The translations under genes and the position numbers were made by a program. DNA of 64,000 nucleotides, taken from assembly GCF_900585905.1 (NCBI RefSeq), contig NZ_UTVH01000073.1, forward strand, positions 1-64,000, written 5' to 3'. The notes beneath the pieces were generated by a model. It saw only the letters and a program-made list of their open reading frames with translations. It ran no database searches and was not told the DNA's origin. Positions 46,376 through 56,049 of the stretch are shown in pieces. Origin of the DNA: Pseudomonas viridiflava (GTDB lineage Bacteria; Pseudomonadota; Gammaproteobacteria; Pseudomonadales; Pseudomonadaceae). Position 1 is the first letter of the stretch; each line of letters begins with the position of its first letter.

Positions 46376-46636
46376 TCAGCACACCAGCACATCGGGATAA
46401 TGATCCGGCTCATCACCGGAAAAAGGCAGGGCGCCATTGTACGCAGTGATCAGCGCACGCGCCCGATCCACGTGGTGGTTGTCCACCGAAATGGCCAGCA
46501 GCCCCAGCGCGGGCAACTCACCCATGCCGCCCAGCAGGTGCCCGCCAGAGACGTAGGCGTCAATGCCCTCGCTGGCGAGCATGTGCTGCAGCAGCTCGCC
46601 TTCGAGCATGTTTTCCGGCTCGTAGATTTTCTGCAT
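46376..46636 (-). CDS. DUF2007 family protein
   Basis: An 86-residue protein with the DUF2007/putative signal-transducing-protein fold (YEPENMLEGELLQHMLASEG). The family is small and uncharacterised. The ATG at 46636 overlaps the previous stop by one base (TGATG), coupling it to the CPXCG gene; GTG at 46639 is the alternative start. Confidence 0.85.
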   Translation of the reverse strand: MQKIYEPENMLEGELLQHMLASEGIDAYVSGGHLLGGMGELPALGLLAISVDNHHVDRARALITAYNGALPFSGDEPDHYPDVLVC

Positions 46637-46818
46637 CACTCATTCTCGCTGCGCACGGCCAGCGTCCACTCCTCGCCGTCGGTCTGCAGATCGAACACAA
46701 TCGGTCGGCAGCACACGGGGCAGTCTTCGATGTACTGCTGGTCGCCGCCAGACAGGTCCAGCACAGCCTCTGCCGGTTCGCCACAGTAAGGGCAGTCATA
46801 GTTGTCGATTTCCTGCAT
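46636..46818 (-). CDS. CPXCG cysteine-rich protein
   Basis: A 60-residue protein with two CxxC pairs: CPYCGEPAE and CPVCCRPI. This is the CPXCG motif family, probably zinc-binding. GGAGG precedes ATG 46818. It is coupled to the DUF2007 gene by overlapping stop and start. Confidence 0.87.
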   Translation of the reverse strand: MQEIDNYDCPYCGEPAEAVLDLSGGDQQYIEDCPVCCRPIVFDLQTDGEEWTLAVRSENE

Positions 46819-46950
46819 CACGGCCTCCGGGATCAGTTATGCGTATAATCGCGCTCTTTGCAGGTCGATCAACGCGACAGACGACTTCAACAGTCTGAAC
46901 GAAATCTGCGCGTTCGCCTCCCAGTTATCCAATTACTCCTATAAGAGAGC

Positions 46951-48120
46951 ATGATGGGCGAATTTGATGCCATCCGACCTTACGACGACGCTGAAGTGTC
47001 AGCGGTACTCGAGCGCCTGCTCAGCGACAGGGAATTCCTCGCCATCCTCACCCGCTTTCGCTTCCCGCGCCTGGCCTCGACGCTGGGGTGGGCCTTGCAG
47101 CCAGTCATCGCGCGCAAGCTGCGGCGTCAGTTCGTGGGCATCACCTCGGTTGCCACGTTGCAGGACAAGATCGAATCCTACGTCGATCACACCATCGAGC
47201 GCGCCACCGACGGTGTGACCTACACCGGCGTGGAGCAGTTCAAATCCGGCAGTGCCTACCTGTTTCTGGCCAACCATCGCGACATTGTCATGGACCCGGC
47301 CTTCGTCAATTACGCGGTCTACCATGCGGGCCTGCCGACGCCGCGCATCGCGATTGGCGACAACCTGCTGCAAAAGCCGTTTGTCAGCGACCTGATGCGC
47401 CTGAACAAGAGCTTCATCGTGCACCGCTCGATTACCGGGCGCAAAGAGAAGATGGCGGCGTATCAAATGCTGTCGGCCTACATCAACCACTCGATACGCA
47501 ACGACTGCCAGTCGATCTGGATCGCCCAGGCCGAGGGCCGTGCCAAGGACGGCGACGACCGCACCGAGTCGGCGATCCTGAAAATGTTTCACATGAGCCG
47601 CAAGGAAGAGCCCTTCGCTGAAGTCATTCGCTCGCTGAACCTGACGCCGGTGTCGATCAGCTACGAGTACGACCCCTGCGATCACGCCAAGGCCCGAGAG
47701 CTTTATATCCGCGCCACAACCGGCAGTTACACCAAGGCACCGGGCGAGGATGACGTCAGCATTGCCCTGGGCATCACCGGTTACAAAGGTCGCGTGCACG
47801 TCAACTTCGCGCCGCCCATCACCGAGCTGTTCGAGGACACCAAGGCGCTGGCGGTGGAAATGGATCGCCAGATCCTCGGCGGCTATCGCCTGTTCCCGGT
47901 GCATTACCTGGCCTATGCGCAATGGACCGATGCCGATTCACAGCTGACAGTGCCCCAGGCCCGCGACGTGTTCCCGGCCGCCGAACTGGCCAAAGCCGAG
48001 GATGAGTGGCAGCGCCGCCTGAACGACTGCCCGGCTGAACACCGACCTTACCTGGTGCTGCAATATGCAACGCCGGTGCGCAATCAATATCGCGTCAAGG
48101 CAGGCATCGCGCTGTCGTAA
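46951..48120 (+). CDS. Acyltransferase-domain protein
   Basis: A 389-residue PlsC-type acyltransferase. The catalytic motif I is NHRDIVMD (about residue 109) and the substrate-binding motif is QAEGRAKDG. The N- and C-terminal extensions are longer than in standard PlsC, as in 1-acylglycerol-phosphate acyltransferases of this Pseudomonas type. No strong membrane helix is visible. The exact acceptor is unknown. Confidence 0.85.
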   Translation: MMGEFDAIRPYDDAEVSAVLERLLSDREFLAILTRFRFPRLASTLGWALQPVIARKLRRQFVGITSVATLQDKIESYVDHTIERATDGVTYTGVEQFKSGSAYLFLANHRDIVMDPAFVNYAVYHAGLPTPRIAIGDNLLQKPFVSDLMRLNKSFIVHRSITGRKEKMAAYQMLSAYINHSIRNDCQSIWIAQAEGRAKDGDDRTESAILKMFHMSRKEEPFAEVIRSLNLTPVSISYEYDPCDHAKARELYIRATTGSYTKAPGEDDVSIALGITGYKGRVHVNFAPPITELFEDTKALAVEMDRQILGGYRLFPVHYLAYAQWTDADSQLTVPQARDVFPAAELAKAEDEWQRRLNDCPAEHRPYLVLQYATPVRNQYRVKAGIALS

Positions 48121-48265
48121 GCAAAGCCTGAATGAACAAGAGCAGCCGAGCGACGAAGGGTATGTCTTTTGTCCGACAATCCCTTTTTCGTCACGTTACG
48201 GTAACCTGAGCGCGGCACTGTATGGCTCCCTCGAGGCGCGACCTCGACCTCATTCGGAGCTTTTC

Positions 48266-48472
48266 ATGTTGCACGCAAAAAACCAGGACCGGCTGTATCT
48301 GATCGCGCCCAGCGATGAACAGGAAGCGCTGGTCGACGCTTGGTCATTCAATGTTCAGGATCGCCACTGGCTGGTCTATTGCGCGCTTGGCGGACACCAG
48401 CACCACGACCTGCCGGACATGGACGTGCAGACCGGATTCAGCTTCCTGGACTTCTATCAGCAAGCGGCCTGA
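48266..48472 (+). CDS. Conserved hypothetical small protein
   Basis: A 68-residue protein (starts MLHAKNQDRLYLIAPS) with an acidic, aromatic-rich sequence. I recognise no family. CGGAGC lies 6 bases upstream of ATG 48266, and a strong terminator lies 9 bases beyond the stop, which supports a real gene. Confidence 0.7.
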   Translation: MLHAKNQDRLYLIAPSDEQEALVDAWSFNVQDRHWLVYCALGGHQHHDLPDMDVQTGFSFLDFYQQAA

Positions 48473-48480
48473 CAGGCATG

Positions 48481-48520
48481 AAAAAACCCGGCAACCCATC
48501 GAAGGGCTGCCGGGTTTTTT
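48481..48520. terminator. Bidirectional Rho-independent terminator
   Basis: AAAAAACCCGGCA pairs with TGCCGGGTTTTTT around a short loop. The long A and T tails on both sides let it end transcripts from both strands, the small gene at 48266 and the lipoprotein gene at 48547. Confidence 0.92.
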
Positions 48521-48546
48521 GTGCGCAGGTTAAAGCGCGGCCCAGC

Positions 48547-49134
48547 TTACAGAGCCAGGGTTTTGCCGATGGTCTGGTCCTGGAACAGGCGCGTCAGCGC
48601 ATCGCTCAGCACATCGCTGACCAGACGCGTGTTGGTCTCCTGGTTAGGCGCCATGCCAAAGCGCTGGTCCAGGGAGGCCGCGTAACGGCCACCGTAGCTG
48701 CGACCGTTGTTCTGCACGTCAGCACGGAACGTGGTGCTGATGGTGGCTTCGGTCACGTACAGGCCTTCCTTGGGCGACTGGTATTTCAGGTCGGCCAGGG
48801 TGATGGTCAGCTGCGGGCCGCTGCCACCTTGCGAAGGGGTAAAGCCCAGCAGACGCACGGCTGCTTCGGCCTGAGCCTGAAGCTTGGGCACGATATCGGC
48901 ACCTGCGACGCTGACGGCGCTGGTTTCCGGATACATGCCGCCACGCGTGCCCAGGGTCGGGCCCGGGCGACCATCCACCACGCGCACCACCACCGGCTGG
49001 CCACGACCGACCGGCGCCAGCTGGGCGTTCAGCTTGGGTTGCGGGCTCAGCTGTTGCGGGCTGTGGGCGCAACCGACCAACGTCAGACTTGTTACAGCAA
49101 GCAAACCAAACACTATGCGACGCAGCATGCTCAT
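48547..49134 (-). CDS. YajG-family lipoprotein
   Basis: A 195-residue lipoprotein. The signal ends LTLVGC (Cys22). The mature part shows YajG features such as VVVRVVDGRPG and LTITLADLKYQSPKEG. YajG is an outer-membrane lipoprotein of unknown role. It has GGAGAGAG upstream. Translation ends before the bidirectional terminator. Confidence 0.88.
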   Translation of the reverse strand: MSMLRRIVFGLLAVTSLTLVGCAHSPQQLSPQPKLNAQLAPVGRGQPVVVRVVDGRPGPTLGTRGGMYPETSAVSVAGADIVPKLQAQAEAAVRLLGFTPSQGGSGPQLTITLADLKYQSPKEGLYVTEATISTTFRADVQNNGRSYGGRYAASLDQRFGMAPNQETNTRLVSDVLSDALTRLFQDQTIGKTLAL

Positions 49135-49321
49135 CTCTCTCCAAGGGGTCAGGCACTGACGGGATGCCCGCAGTATAGCGGCCTGCAGGCGCTGCCAACC
49201 AGTGCCTGTGGGGCTTTGTAAAAAGTGACTGCGCGCAAGGCCTGATGGATCGACGCTGCGGTGTCATGACGATGTCATGAGCTATGGGCAGACTGGCAAA
49301 CAAATCAACAGGAGCCGCGCC

Positions 49322-49555
49322 ATGAACGCATTCTGGTCCCTTTTCAGCCCACGCCCGCAGTACCGTCACTATGCCCGCATTGATCAGGCTGGCATCTGCC
49401 GTGCTTTCAAGCACTGCGCCCAGGCACCGGCCGGTCGCGACTGGATCGAGATCAGCGAGCAGAACCTGGCCTGGCTGGACCAGCCGCTGCCGCCTTCGGC
49501 ACGCCGGGTAAAGCGCACCACGCAACCGGCAGGTGGTCAATTGCACATTGCCTGA
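49322..49555 (+). CDS. Conserved hypothetical small protein
   Basis: A 77-residue basic protein (MNAFWSLFSPRPQYRHYAR start) with a predicted beta segment RDWIEISEQNLAWL. Family not recognised. AGGAG is 8 bases upstream of the ATG at 49322; the frame from 49277 adds only 15 unsupported residues. It is divergent from the YajG gene. Confidence 0.7.
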   Translation: MNAFWSLFSPRPQYRHYARIDQAGICRAFKHCAQAPAGRDWIEISEQNLAWLDQPLPPSARRVKRTTQPAGGQLHIA

Positions 49556-50286
49556 CCGGAGCACGAATAAAAGTCATTTTCCACGATCAATTCCTGTCGT
49601 TTCATCGCTATAATCTTCCCCCGATTATAAGGACGTCTCCTGATCGGGCCTCGCAGCATGGTTAATCCCCGGATTAACGCCTTCGTAATGCCCACAGAGA
49701 GCCGCCCACACAGGTCTTGTGCACGCATGTTTTGCGTGTTGGCCGCGCGACGGGCTCGAATATCTTCGAACCTCCTGCGCGCTCCAGCGCCTCGATTGCA
49801 TGCCCGAACCTGGCAGAGCTGCCAGCGCGCAGCCCTTTTCGAGGTTGAGATTCACGTCTCCAGAAGAGCGTGAAATAACGGGTTTCACTACTTCACAAGA
49901 GTGTGGCGAGCGAATGAACAGGTACGCGTTTGTTAGAGCACCATCAGCATCTGAGCCAAACCCTTTGCACAGGATCGACTGCCGAAGCGCAGCCTGCGAA
50001 ACCGGGGTCTGAAGCCTGTCCGCCGAGGATCTGATTGCATCAATGGACGCCTTGACGATAGTCGAATGGCTGACCTGAAGGAAAAATGCGTTCATGCTGG
50101 GATGATGAACCGATATTCAGGTCCGACTGATGGCGTCCGTGAATGATGCGAAGAATTGCGAAGAACCGGACATGCCGATCCTGGCCGGGCCATCGGGGCA
50201 CAACATTGAACAAAGCCCCGCAGCCTGGCATCTGACCTTGGGATCGTGTGCCGTCAATTGGTGCTGCAGATTTTGGAGACGCGTTA
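49556..50286. other. Gene-free 731-base region upstream of mqo
   Basis: I see no recognised gene. A TATAAT at 49609-49614 may be a promoter, and GTTAATCC/GGATTAAC makes a perfect hairpin near 49662-49680. Two overlapping open frames on opposite strands (49625-50095 minus and 49719-50012 plus) show no ribosome site or recognisable fold. The region could hold a long mqo leader or a small RNA, but this is not shown. Confidence 0.5.
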
Positions 50287-51795
50287 ATGGCGCATAACGA
50301 AGCAGTCGATGTGGTACTGGTCGGGGCAGGCATCATGAGTGCCACCCTCGCCGTGCTGCTCAAGGAGCTCGACCCCAGCCTCAAGCTGGAAGTCGTTGAG
50401 CTGATGGATTCAGGCGCTGCGGAGAGTTCCAACCCGTGGAACAACGCCGGTACCGGTCATGCCGGGCTGTGCGAGCTCAATTACACGCCACCGGCCAGCG
50501 ATGGCTCGATCGACATCAAGAAAGCAGTGCACATCAACACCCAGTTCGAGGTGTCGAAACAATTCTGGGCGCACCTGGCGCAAAAAGGCACTTTCGGCTC
50601 GTCGAAGTCCTTCATCAGTTCGGTGCCGCACCTGAGCTTCGTGCAGGGCGAGAAAGGCGTGGATTTCCTCCGGACCCGCTTTGAAGCCATGCGTCATCAC
50701 CATGCGTTTTCGACCATGGAATATACCGAAGACAAAGCCACCCTCGCCGAGTGGATGCCCCTGATGATGCCCGGCCGCCCGGCTGACGAGCGCATCGCGG
50801 CAACCCGCGTGATCAATGGCACTGACGTCAACTTCGGCAACCTGACCAACCAGCTGCTCGCGCACTTGAGCAGCACGGGTGACGCGCAAATCAAGTACTG
50901 CAACAAAGTGACCGGCCTGCGCCGCAACGGCAGCGGCTGGACGGTCAGCGTCAAGGACATGAACAGCGGCAGCACGCGCGATATCGACGCCCGCTTTGTA
51001 TTCCTCGGCGCGGGGGGCGCCGCATTGCCGCTGCTGCAGATGTCCGGCATCGAAGAAAGCAAGGGCTTTGGCGGCTTCCCGGTCAGCGGCCAGTGGTTGC
51101 GCTGTGACAATCCGGAAGTGGTCAGGCATCACCAGGCCAAGGTGTACAGCCAGGCCGCCGTGGGTTCGCCGCCGATGTCAGTGCCGCACCTCGACACCCG
51201 CGTGGTGGACGGCAACAAGTCGCTGCTGTTCGGCCCTTATGCAGGCTTTACCACCAAATTCCTCAAGCACGGCTCGTTCCTCGACCTGCCCTTGTCGGTG
51301 CGCGTCGCCAACATCAAGCCGATGCTGGCTGTGGCACGGGACAACATGGACCTGACCAAGTATCTGGTCAGCGAAGTGATGCAGTCCATGGAGCAGCGCC
51401 TTGAGTCCCTGCGCCGCTTCTACCCCCAGGCCAAGGCCGAGGACTGGCGCCTGGAAGTGGCCGGGCAACGGGTGCAGATCATCAAGAAGGACCCGGAGAA
51501 AGGCGGCATTCTGCAGTTTGGCACCGAGCTCGTTGCTGCCAAAGACGGCTCTCTCGCGGCACTGCTGGGCGCTTCGCCGGGGGCTTCGGTTACGGTTTCG
51601 ATCATGCTGGAGCTGATCGAGCGCTGCTTCCCGGAAAAAACCCGAGGCGAATGGGCGCTCAAGCTGAACGAGATTTTCCCGGCACGGGAGAAGGCCCTGG
51701 AAACCGACGCGCAGCTGTATGAACGCGTCAGCCGTCACAACAATAGATGTCTTGAGTTAGTGGAAGATCAGAGCGAAGTGCCGAGTATTGCTTGA
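50287..51795 (+). CDS. Malate:quinone oxidoreductase
   Basis: A 502-residue FAD enzyme that oxidises malate and passes electrons to quinone in the membrane; it replaces NAD malate dehydrogenase in Pseudomonas. The FAD loop is [17 protein letters not shown], with [16 protein letters not shown] and the C-terminal end [17 protein letters not shown]. The ATG at 50287 has GGAG upstream. It is followed by a dispersed repeat rather than a terminator I can recognise. Confidence 0.95.
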   Translation: MAHNEAVDVVLVGAGIMSATLAVLLKELDPSLKLEVVELMDSGAAESSNPWNNAGTGHAGLCELNYTPPASDGSIDIKKAVHINTQFEVSKQFWAHLAQKGTFGSSKSFISSVPHLSFVQGEKGVDFLRTRFEAMRHHHAFSTMEYTEDKATLAEWMPLMMPGRPADERIAATRVINGTDVNFGNLTNQLLAHLSSTGDAQIKYCNKVTGLRRNGSGWTVSVKDMNSGSTRDIDARFVFLGAGGAALPLLQMSGIEESKGFGGFPVSGQWLRCDNPEVVRHHQAKVYSQAAVGSPPMSVPHLDTRVVDGNKSLLFGPYAGFTTKFLKHGSFLDLPLSVRVANIKPMLAVARDNMDLTKYLVSEVMQSMEQRLESLRRFYPQAKAEDWRLEVAGQRVQIIKKDPEKGGILQFGTELVAAKDGSLAALLGASPGASVTVSIMLELIERCFPEKTRGEWALKLNEIFPAREKALETDAQLYERVSRHNNRCLELVEDQSEVPSIA

Positions 51796-51865
51796 GGTGT
51801 GAGGGGAAAAGCGCAGCGTTTTCTACCGTGCGGCATCAACGGCATTCGCGGCGCGGCTGAACTTT

Positions 51866-52110
51866 GGTTTCGCCCTGACGGTCGACCCCCTTTGTTACGG
51901 CAAAGGGGGGAAACCATTTTTCGCTGGCGTCCGGCCCCCGCTTCGCGGGGGTCCCTTCGCTCCGGCACCGTGGTGTGGGCACGCGCCGACGGGCCATCCA
52001 TGGCCCAACGGCGCTCGCTCGGCATCCATGCCGAGCGACCCACCCCACGGCACCTGCACTCAGCCTCCCGACGCTCGATTTTGCGGTGTTCCCGAGATCG
52101 CAGCGTTGCA
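51866..52110 (+). repeat. Dispersed repeat, copy 2 (long)
   Basis: This stretch contains the motifs TTTCGCCCTG, GTCGACCCCC, a hairpin of CCCCCTTTG and CAAAGGGGG, GGCGTCCGGCCC and a C/G-rich hairpin (CCCCCGCTTCGCGGGGG). The same sequence in reverse is at 20470-20655. Open frames across it are typical repeat artefacts. The 484-base gap between mqo and the next gene contains only this and the REPIN at 52145. Confidence 0.78.
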
Positions 52111-52144
52111 ATTGGCACGGTATCCATGTGCGTCAGATACAAAT

Positions 52145-52245
52145 CTGTAGGAGTGAGCTCGCTCGCGATTGGATTTCAAAAACAGACGTATGCCTCAACT
52201 GACATACCGCTATCGCAGCCTCGCGGTGCTCGGCAGCTCCTACAG
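52145..52245. repeat. Degenerate REP pair
   Basis: CTGTAGGAGTGAGCTCGCTC (52145-52164) is complemented imperfectly by AGCCTCGCGG...AGCTCCTACAG (52217-52245). It resembles family 1, with the right arm damaged by an insertion or sequence drift. Confidence 0.6.
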
Positions 52246-52279
52246 CTAGGCCCAATCAGCTGCGCATAACCATCCAGAA

Positions 52280-52573
52280 TCAAACCCGCGCTTTGGCCTG
52301 CTCAATCAGCTCGATATATTCCTCGGCGTTGCGCTGATCCTTGATCGACGCGACAAAATCGTTGCCGTGCTCGTCCTTGCCGTCCAGGTCCAGACCCGCT
52401 TCGGCAAAAAACACCAGAAAGCGTTCAAAGTCATTCAACCGCAGCCCACGGTAAGCCTTGATCAGCTTGTGCAGCGAGGGCGAAGTGGCGTCCACCGGTT
52501 CGAAAGCCAGGAATGACTTGACCTGCTCATCGCCAATCTCGTCGCCAATCAACTGCTTCTTATCTTTACGCAT
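52280..52573 (-). CDS. PA4642-family hypothetical protein
   Basis: A 97-residue soluble protein starting MRKDKKQLIGDEIGDEQV. It belongs to the PA4642 family, conserved in Pseudomonas next to mqo. Function is unknown. ATG 52573 with GGAGC upstream is chosen over the track start at 52636, which adds 21 residues before the family N-terminus. Confidence 0.8.
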   Translation of the reverse strand: MRKDKKQLIGDEIGDEQVKSFLAFEPVDATSPSLHKLIKAYRGLRLNDFERFLVFFAEAGLDLDGKDEHGNDFVASIKDQRNAEEYIELIEQAKARV

Positions 52574-52639
52574 TGCGTGCTCCAACAGGACTGCGGACAG
52601 GTAATCGGCGGGCAGTTTACTCCCCGCCTCGCTCAAGGC

Positions 52640-53128
52640 TCAACGAGTACGCACGGCGCCGGTGTGCAAATCAGCCCACACGTGACCATTGGCGTAGGTC
52701 AGGAACTGACAGTAGAGTTTTTCATTGCGCAGCAGATCCATCAGCGTTCGGTACTGCGTGACCGGGTAGTACAGGTTGAGCACCCGCGTCTTGTCATCAA
52801 ACACCGGTTTCTTCAGGCTCTTGCTTTCGCCATCGAAGTGCACAAGCACTTCGCCGATGGTCGCGCCCTTGTTCATCGGCTTGCCCTTGAGCCGCAGCAG
52901 CACCGGCGATGTCACAGGAATGGGCGTCTGGTTGGACTGGCGCTGATTGCCCACCACCACCGAGTATTCGGTGATCTGCAGCAGTTGCTGTTGCTCGGGC
53001 TCGCCTTCGCGCAGGTTCAGATCATCGGGGGGCAGGTATTGAGCATGCATCGGCTCGGCCCACGCAGGTGCGGCCAACGGCAGGCTGCACAAGAGCGCCA
53101 ACGCCGCGCGACGGATCAGGAACGTCAT
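52640..53128 (-). CDS. Putative exported protein
   Basis: A 162-residue protein with a signal peptide (IRRAALALLCSLPLAAPAWA, cleaved after AWA). The mature part is a beta-rich sequence (ITEYSVVVGNQRQSNQTPIP, LRLKGKPMNKGATIG). A conserved CsgI-like role is not recognised and its function is unknown. It lies beside hpt in the order seen in other Pseudomonas. Track frames up to 53287 are not supported. Confidence 0.75.
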   Translation of the reverse strand: MTFLIRRAALALLCSLPLAAPAWAEPMHAQYLPPDDLNLREGEPEQQQLLQITEYSVVVGNQRQSNQTPIPVTSPVLLRLKGKPMNKGATIGEVLVHFDGESKSLKKPVFDDKTRVLNLYYPVTQYRTLMDLLRNEKLYCQFLTYANGHVWADLHTGAVRTR

Positions 53129-53283
53129 GTGAACTACCCGCAAGGACTGGGCGGGCACTTTAGCGTATCCGGCAGCGGACCTGTAGATGCTGCCGTACGC
53201 TGCGAACGGTGATCGCGGTGAGAAGAAAAACCTTCGCAGCCTCGGCAACTGCTGCGCGCCGTCCGAAAACGGCGCGGCAATCA

Positions 53284-53841
53284 TCACATGCCTTTAACCG
53301 CGTAAATGCCGGCCGCGTTGCGCCAGTAACCTTTGTAGTCCATGCCATAACCGAAGATGTAACGGTCGATGCACGGCAGGCCAACGAAATCGGCCTTGAG
53401 GTCAGGACGCGCCTTGCGGTCGTGGTCCTTGTCGATCAGCACGGCGGTGTGTACAGCGCGGGCGCCAGCGTGTTTGCAGAAGTCGATGATCGCGCCGAGG
53501 GTGTGCCCTTCGTCGAGGATGTCGTCGATGATCAGCACGTCGCGATCAATGAACGAAACTTCCGGTTTGGCTTTCCAGAACAGATCGCCGCCGCTGGTTT
53601 CGTTGCGATAGCGGGTGGCGTGGAGGTAGGACGCCTCCAGCGGGAAGTTCAGATGGGGCAGCAGTTTGCCCGAGAAGATCAACCCGCCATTCATCACGCA
53701 GAACACCACCGGATTGCGCTCGGCCAGTTCAGCATTGATTTGCGCGCCAATGCGGGCGATGGCGGCTTCAACCTCAGCTTCTGTGTACAGGCAGTCAGCC
53801 TCGCGCATGATTTGACGGATATGCTCGAGATCAGCAGACAT
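53284..53841 (-). CDS. Hypoxanthine-guanine phosphoribosyltransferase
   Basis: A 185-residue purine salvage enzyme that makes IMP or GMP from base and PRPP. The PRPP-binding motif is VLIIDDILDEGHTLG; a further active-site loop is MNGGLIFSGKLLPHL. Length fits hypoxanthine-guanine PRTases of proteobacteria. It is divergent from upp, giving a shared salvage-gene promoter region of 181 bases. GGAG lies 7 bases upstream. Confidence 0.93.
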   Translation of the reverse strand: MSADLEHIRQIMREADCLYTEAEVEAAIARIGAQINAELAERNPVVFCVMNGGLIFSGKLLPHLNFPLEASYLHATRYRNETSGGDLFWKAKPEVSFIDRDVLIIDDILDEGHTLGAIIDFCKHAGARAVHTAVLIDKDHDRKARPDLKADFVGLPCIDRYIFGYGMDYKGYWRNAAGIYAVKGM

Positions 53842-54022
53842 GACGCTCTCCAGGGGGTGGTAGGTAAGAAAAGCGGGCAAAGGTACGCATCCGTTCCGGT
53901 CAGGGCAAGCAAAACTGGACTAACGTGTCAGGATTTGTCAGAAAACACCTTAAGGTTCGTAGGACAGTAACAGCTGAATAGATTAACCTAAGCCGTTTTT
54001 TGCCCCGCCGGAGCTTTTTTCT

Positions 54023-54661
54023 ATGCCTATTCGTGAGATCCGCCACCCGCTGATCCGCCACAAGCTCGGCCTCATGCGCCGCGCCGACATCAGCACCAAG
54101 AACTTTCGTGAGCTGGCTCAGGAAGTGGGTGCCCTGCTCACCTACGAGGCCACCGCTGACCTGCTGCTGGAAACCTATGACATTCAAGGCTGGGCAGGGA
54201 CTGTCCAGGTTGAGAAGATTGCCGGGAAGAAAATCACTGTAGTACCGATCCTGCGGGCAGGCATCGGCATGCTCGACGGCGTGCTCAGCCTGATACCGGG
54301 TGCGAAAGTCAGCGCAGTGGGCGTAGCCCGCAACGAGGAAACACTCAAGGCGCACACGTACCTGGAAAAACTCGTCCCTGAAATCGACGAGCGCCTGGCA
54401 ATGATCATTGATCCGATGCTCGCCACGGGCAGCTCGATGGTGGCCACTATCGACCTGCTGAAAAAAGCCGGCTGCAAGGAAATCCGCGCCATGGTGCTGG
54501 TTGCCGCGCCGGAAGGCATCGCCGCAGTCGAAAAGGCTCATCCCGATGTGACGATCTATACCGCATCCATCGACGAGCGCCTGAACGAACATGGCTACAT
54601 CATTCCTGGCCTTGGTGATGCCGGCGACAAGATTTTCGGCACCAAGCAGAAGGACGCGTAA
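54023..54661 (+). CDS. Uracil phosphoribosyltransferase
   Basis: A 212-residue pyrimidine salvage enzyme converting uracil and PRPP to UMP. Motif [19 protein letters not shown] binds [22 protein letters not shown] is the usual N-terminal start. The stop overlaps the uracil permease start by one base (TAATG), so the two are coupled. Confidence 0.95.
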   Translation: MPIREIRHPLIRHKLGLMRRADISTKNFRELAQEVGALLTYEATADLLLETYDIQGWAGTVQVEKIAGKKITVVPILRAGIGMLDGVLSLIPGAKVSAVGVARNEETLKAHTYLEKLVPEIDERLAMIIDPMLATGSSMVATIDLLKKAGCKEIRAMVLVAAPEGIAAVEKAHPDVTIYTASIDERLNEHGYIIPGLGDAGDKIFGTKQKDA

Positions 54662-55938
54662 TGAAGCAGGACGAGTTCAACGATCCGCTCTGGCGCACCG
54701 TACTGTCCGGTGCGCAGATGCTGTTCGTAGCCTTTGGTGCGCTGGTCCTGATGCCGCTGATCACCGGGCTTGACCCCAATGTCGCGCTGTTCACGGCAGG
54801 CCTTGGCACATTGCTGTTCCAGGTAGTGACCGGCCGCCAGGTGCCGGTTTTCCTGGCCTCGAGCTTTGCGTTCATCACCCCGATCATTCTCGCCAAGGGC
54901 CAGTTCGGTCTGGCGGCGACCATGGGCGGCGTCATGGCGGCAGGCTTCGTCTACACGTTTCTGGGCCTGGCGGTGAAGATAAAAGGCACCGGATTCATTG
55001 ATCGCCTGCTGCCCCCTGTGGTGATCGGCCCTGTGATCATTTCCATCGGCCTGGCCATGGCGCCCATCGCTGCCAACATGGCCATGGGCAAGACCGGTGA
55101 CGGCGCGCAGCTGATTCCCTACACCACCGCCATGCTGATCTCCATGCCTGCGCTGCTGACGACAGTGATCGTTGCGGTGTTTGGCAAAGGCATCTTTCGT
55201 CTGGTGCCGATCATCTCCGGCGTACTGGTGGGCTTCGCCCTGTCGTTTTATTTCGGCGTGGTGGACACTGCCAGGATTGCCGCAGCCCCTTGGCTGGCGC
55301 TGCCCGCCTTCACTGCACCGGAATTCAACTGGCAGGCGATCCTGTTCATTTTGCCGGTCGCTCTCGCCCCGGCCATCGAACACATCGGCGGTGTCATTGC
55401 AGTGGGCAGCGTGACCGGTCGCGATTACCTGAAAAAGCCGGGTCTGCATCGCACGCTGTTGGGTGATGGCATTGCTACGACCGCTGCCGGTCTGTTCGGC
55501 GGGCCGCCCAATACCACGTACGCCGAAGTGACTGGCGCGGTGATGCTGACCAAGAACTACAACCCGAAAATCATGACCTGGGCGGCGATTTTCGCTATCA
55601 CCCTCGCGTTCATCGGCAAGTTCGGCGCGTTGCTGCAAAGCATTCCGGTGCCGGTCATGGGCGGGATTCTCTGCCTGCTGTTTGGCTCCATCGCAGCGGT
55701 GGGGATGAACACCCTGATTCGTCACAAGGTTGATCTGGGCGAGGCGCGCAACCTGGTGATAGTGTCGGTCACTCTGGTGTTCGGTATTGGTGGCGTATTG
55801 ATCGGCACCGGCAACGGCCCTGACGATTTCGGCCTCAAGGGCATCGCCCTCTGCGCCGTCACCGCCATCGTGCTGAACCTGCTGTTGCCTGGCAACGACG
55901 GCTGGAAGAACAAGCATCTGGATGATCAATTGCCGTAA
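54661..55938 (+). CDS. Uracil/xanthine permease (UraA)
   Basis: A 425-residue inner-membrane transporter of the NCS2 family with about 14 helices. Characteristic sequences include GLGTLLFQVVTGRQVPVFLA, EHIGGVIAVGSVTGRDY and GGPPNTTYAEVTGAV. Overlap with upp shows transport is coupled to uracil phosphorylation by translation. Uracil is the probable substrate. Confidence 0.94.
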   Translation: MKQDEFNDPLWRTVLSGAQMLFVAFGALVLMPLITGLDPNVALFTAGLGTLLFQVVTGRQVPVFLASSFAFITPIILAKGQFGLAATMGGVMAAGFVYTFLGLAVKIKGTGFIDRLLPPVVIGPVIISIGLAMAPIAANMAMGKTGDGAQLIPYTTAMLISMPALLTTVIVAVFGKGIFRLVPIISGVLVGFALSFYFGVVDTARIAAAPWLALPAFTAPEFNWQAILFILPVALAPAIEHIGGVIAVGSVTGRDYLKKPGLHRTLLGDGIATTAAGLFGGPPNTTYAEVTGAVMLTKNYNPKIMTWAAIFAITLAFIGKFGALLQSIPVPVMGGILCLLFGSIAAVGMNTLIRHKVDLGEARNLVIVSVTLVFGIGGVLIGTGNGPDDFGLKGIALCAVTAIVLNLLLPGNDGWKNKHLDDQLP

Positions 55939-55955
55939 GACTGTATGGCGCCCCC

Positions 55956-56035
55956 TTGTAGGAGCCAACTTGTTGGCGAGACCATAGAGCTGCTTACGCA
56001 GAAATACCGCCTCGCGAACAAGTTCACTCCGACAG
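55956..56035. repeat. Degenerate REP pair (GTAGGAGCC type)
   Basis: TTGTAGGAGCCAACTTGTTG (55956) is loosely mirrored by CGAACAAGTTCACTCCGACA near 56015-56034. It lies between the convergent permease and hemH genes and probably comes from the same family as 44664. Confidence 0.5.
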
Positions 56036-56049
56036 GGTCATGCGTCATC

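Noticed and set aside
49625..50095. 156-codon minus frame in the gap before mqo
   Set aside because: No ribosome site, no recognisable domain, overlapped by another frame on the other strand.
51799..52269. 156-codon plus frame after mqo and its minus-strand counterparts
   Set aside because: It lies on the dispersed repeat and REP elements; such frames are frequent false genes in Pseudomonas.
54595..55968. 457-codon minus frame opposite the uracil permease
   Set aside because: Rich in His, Gln and Arg with no fold, fully covered by the permease gene.
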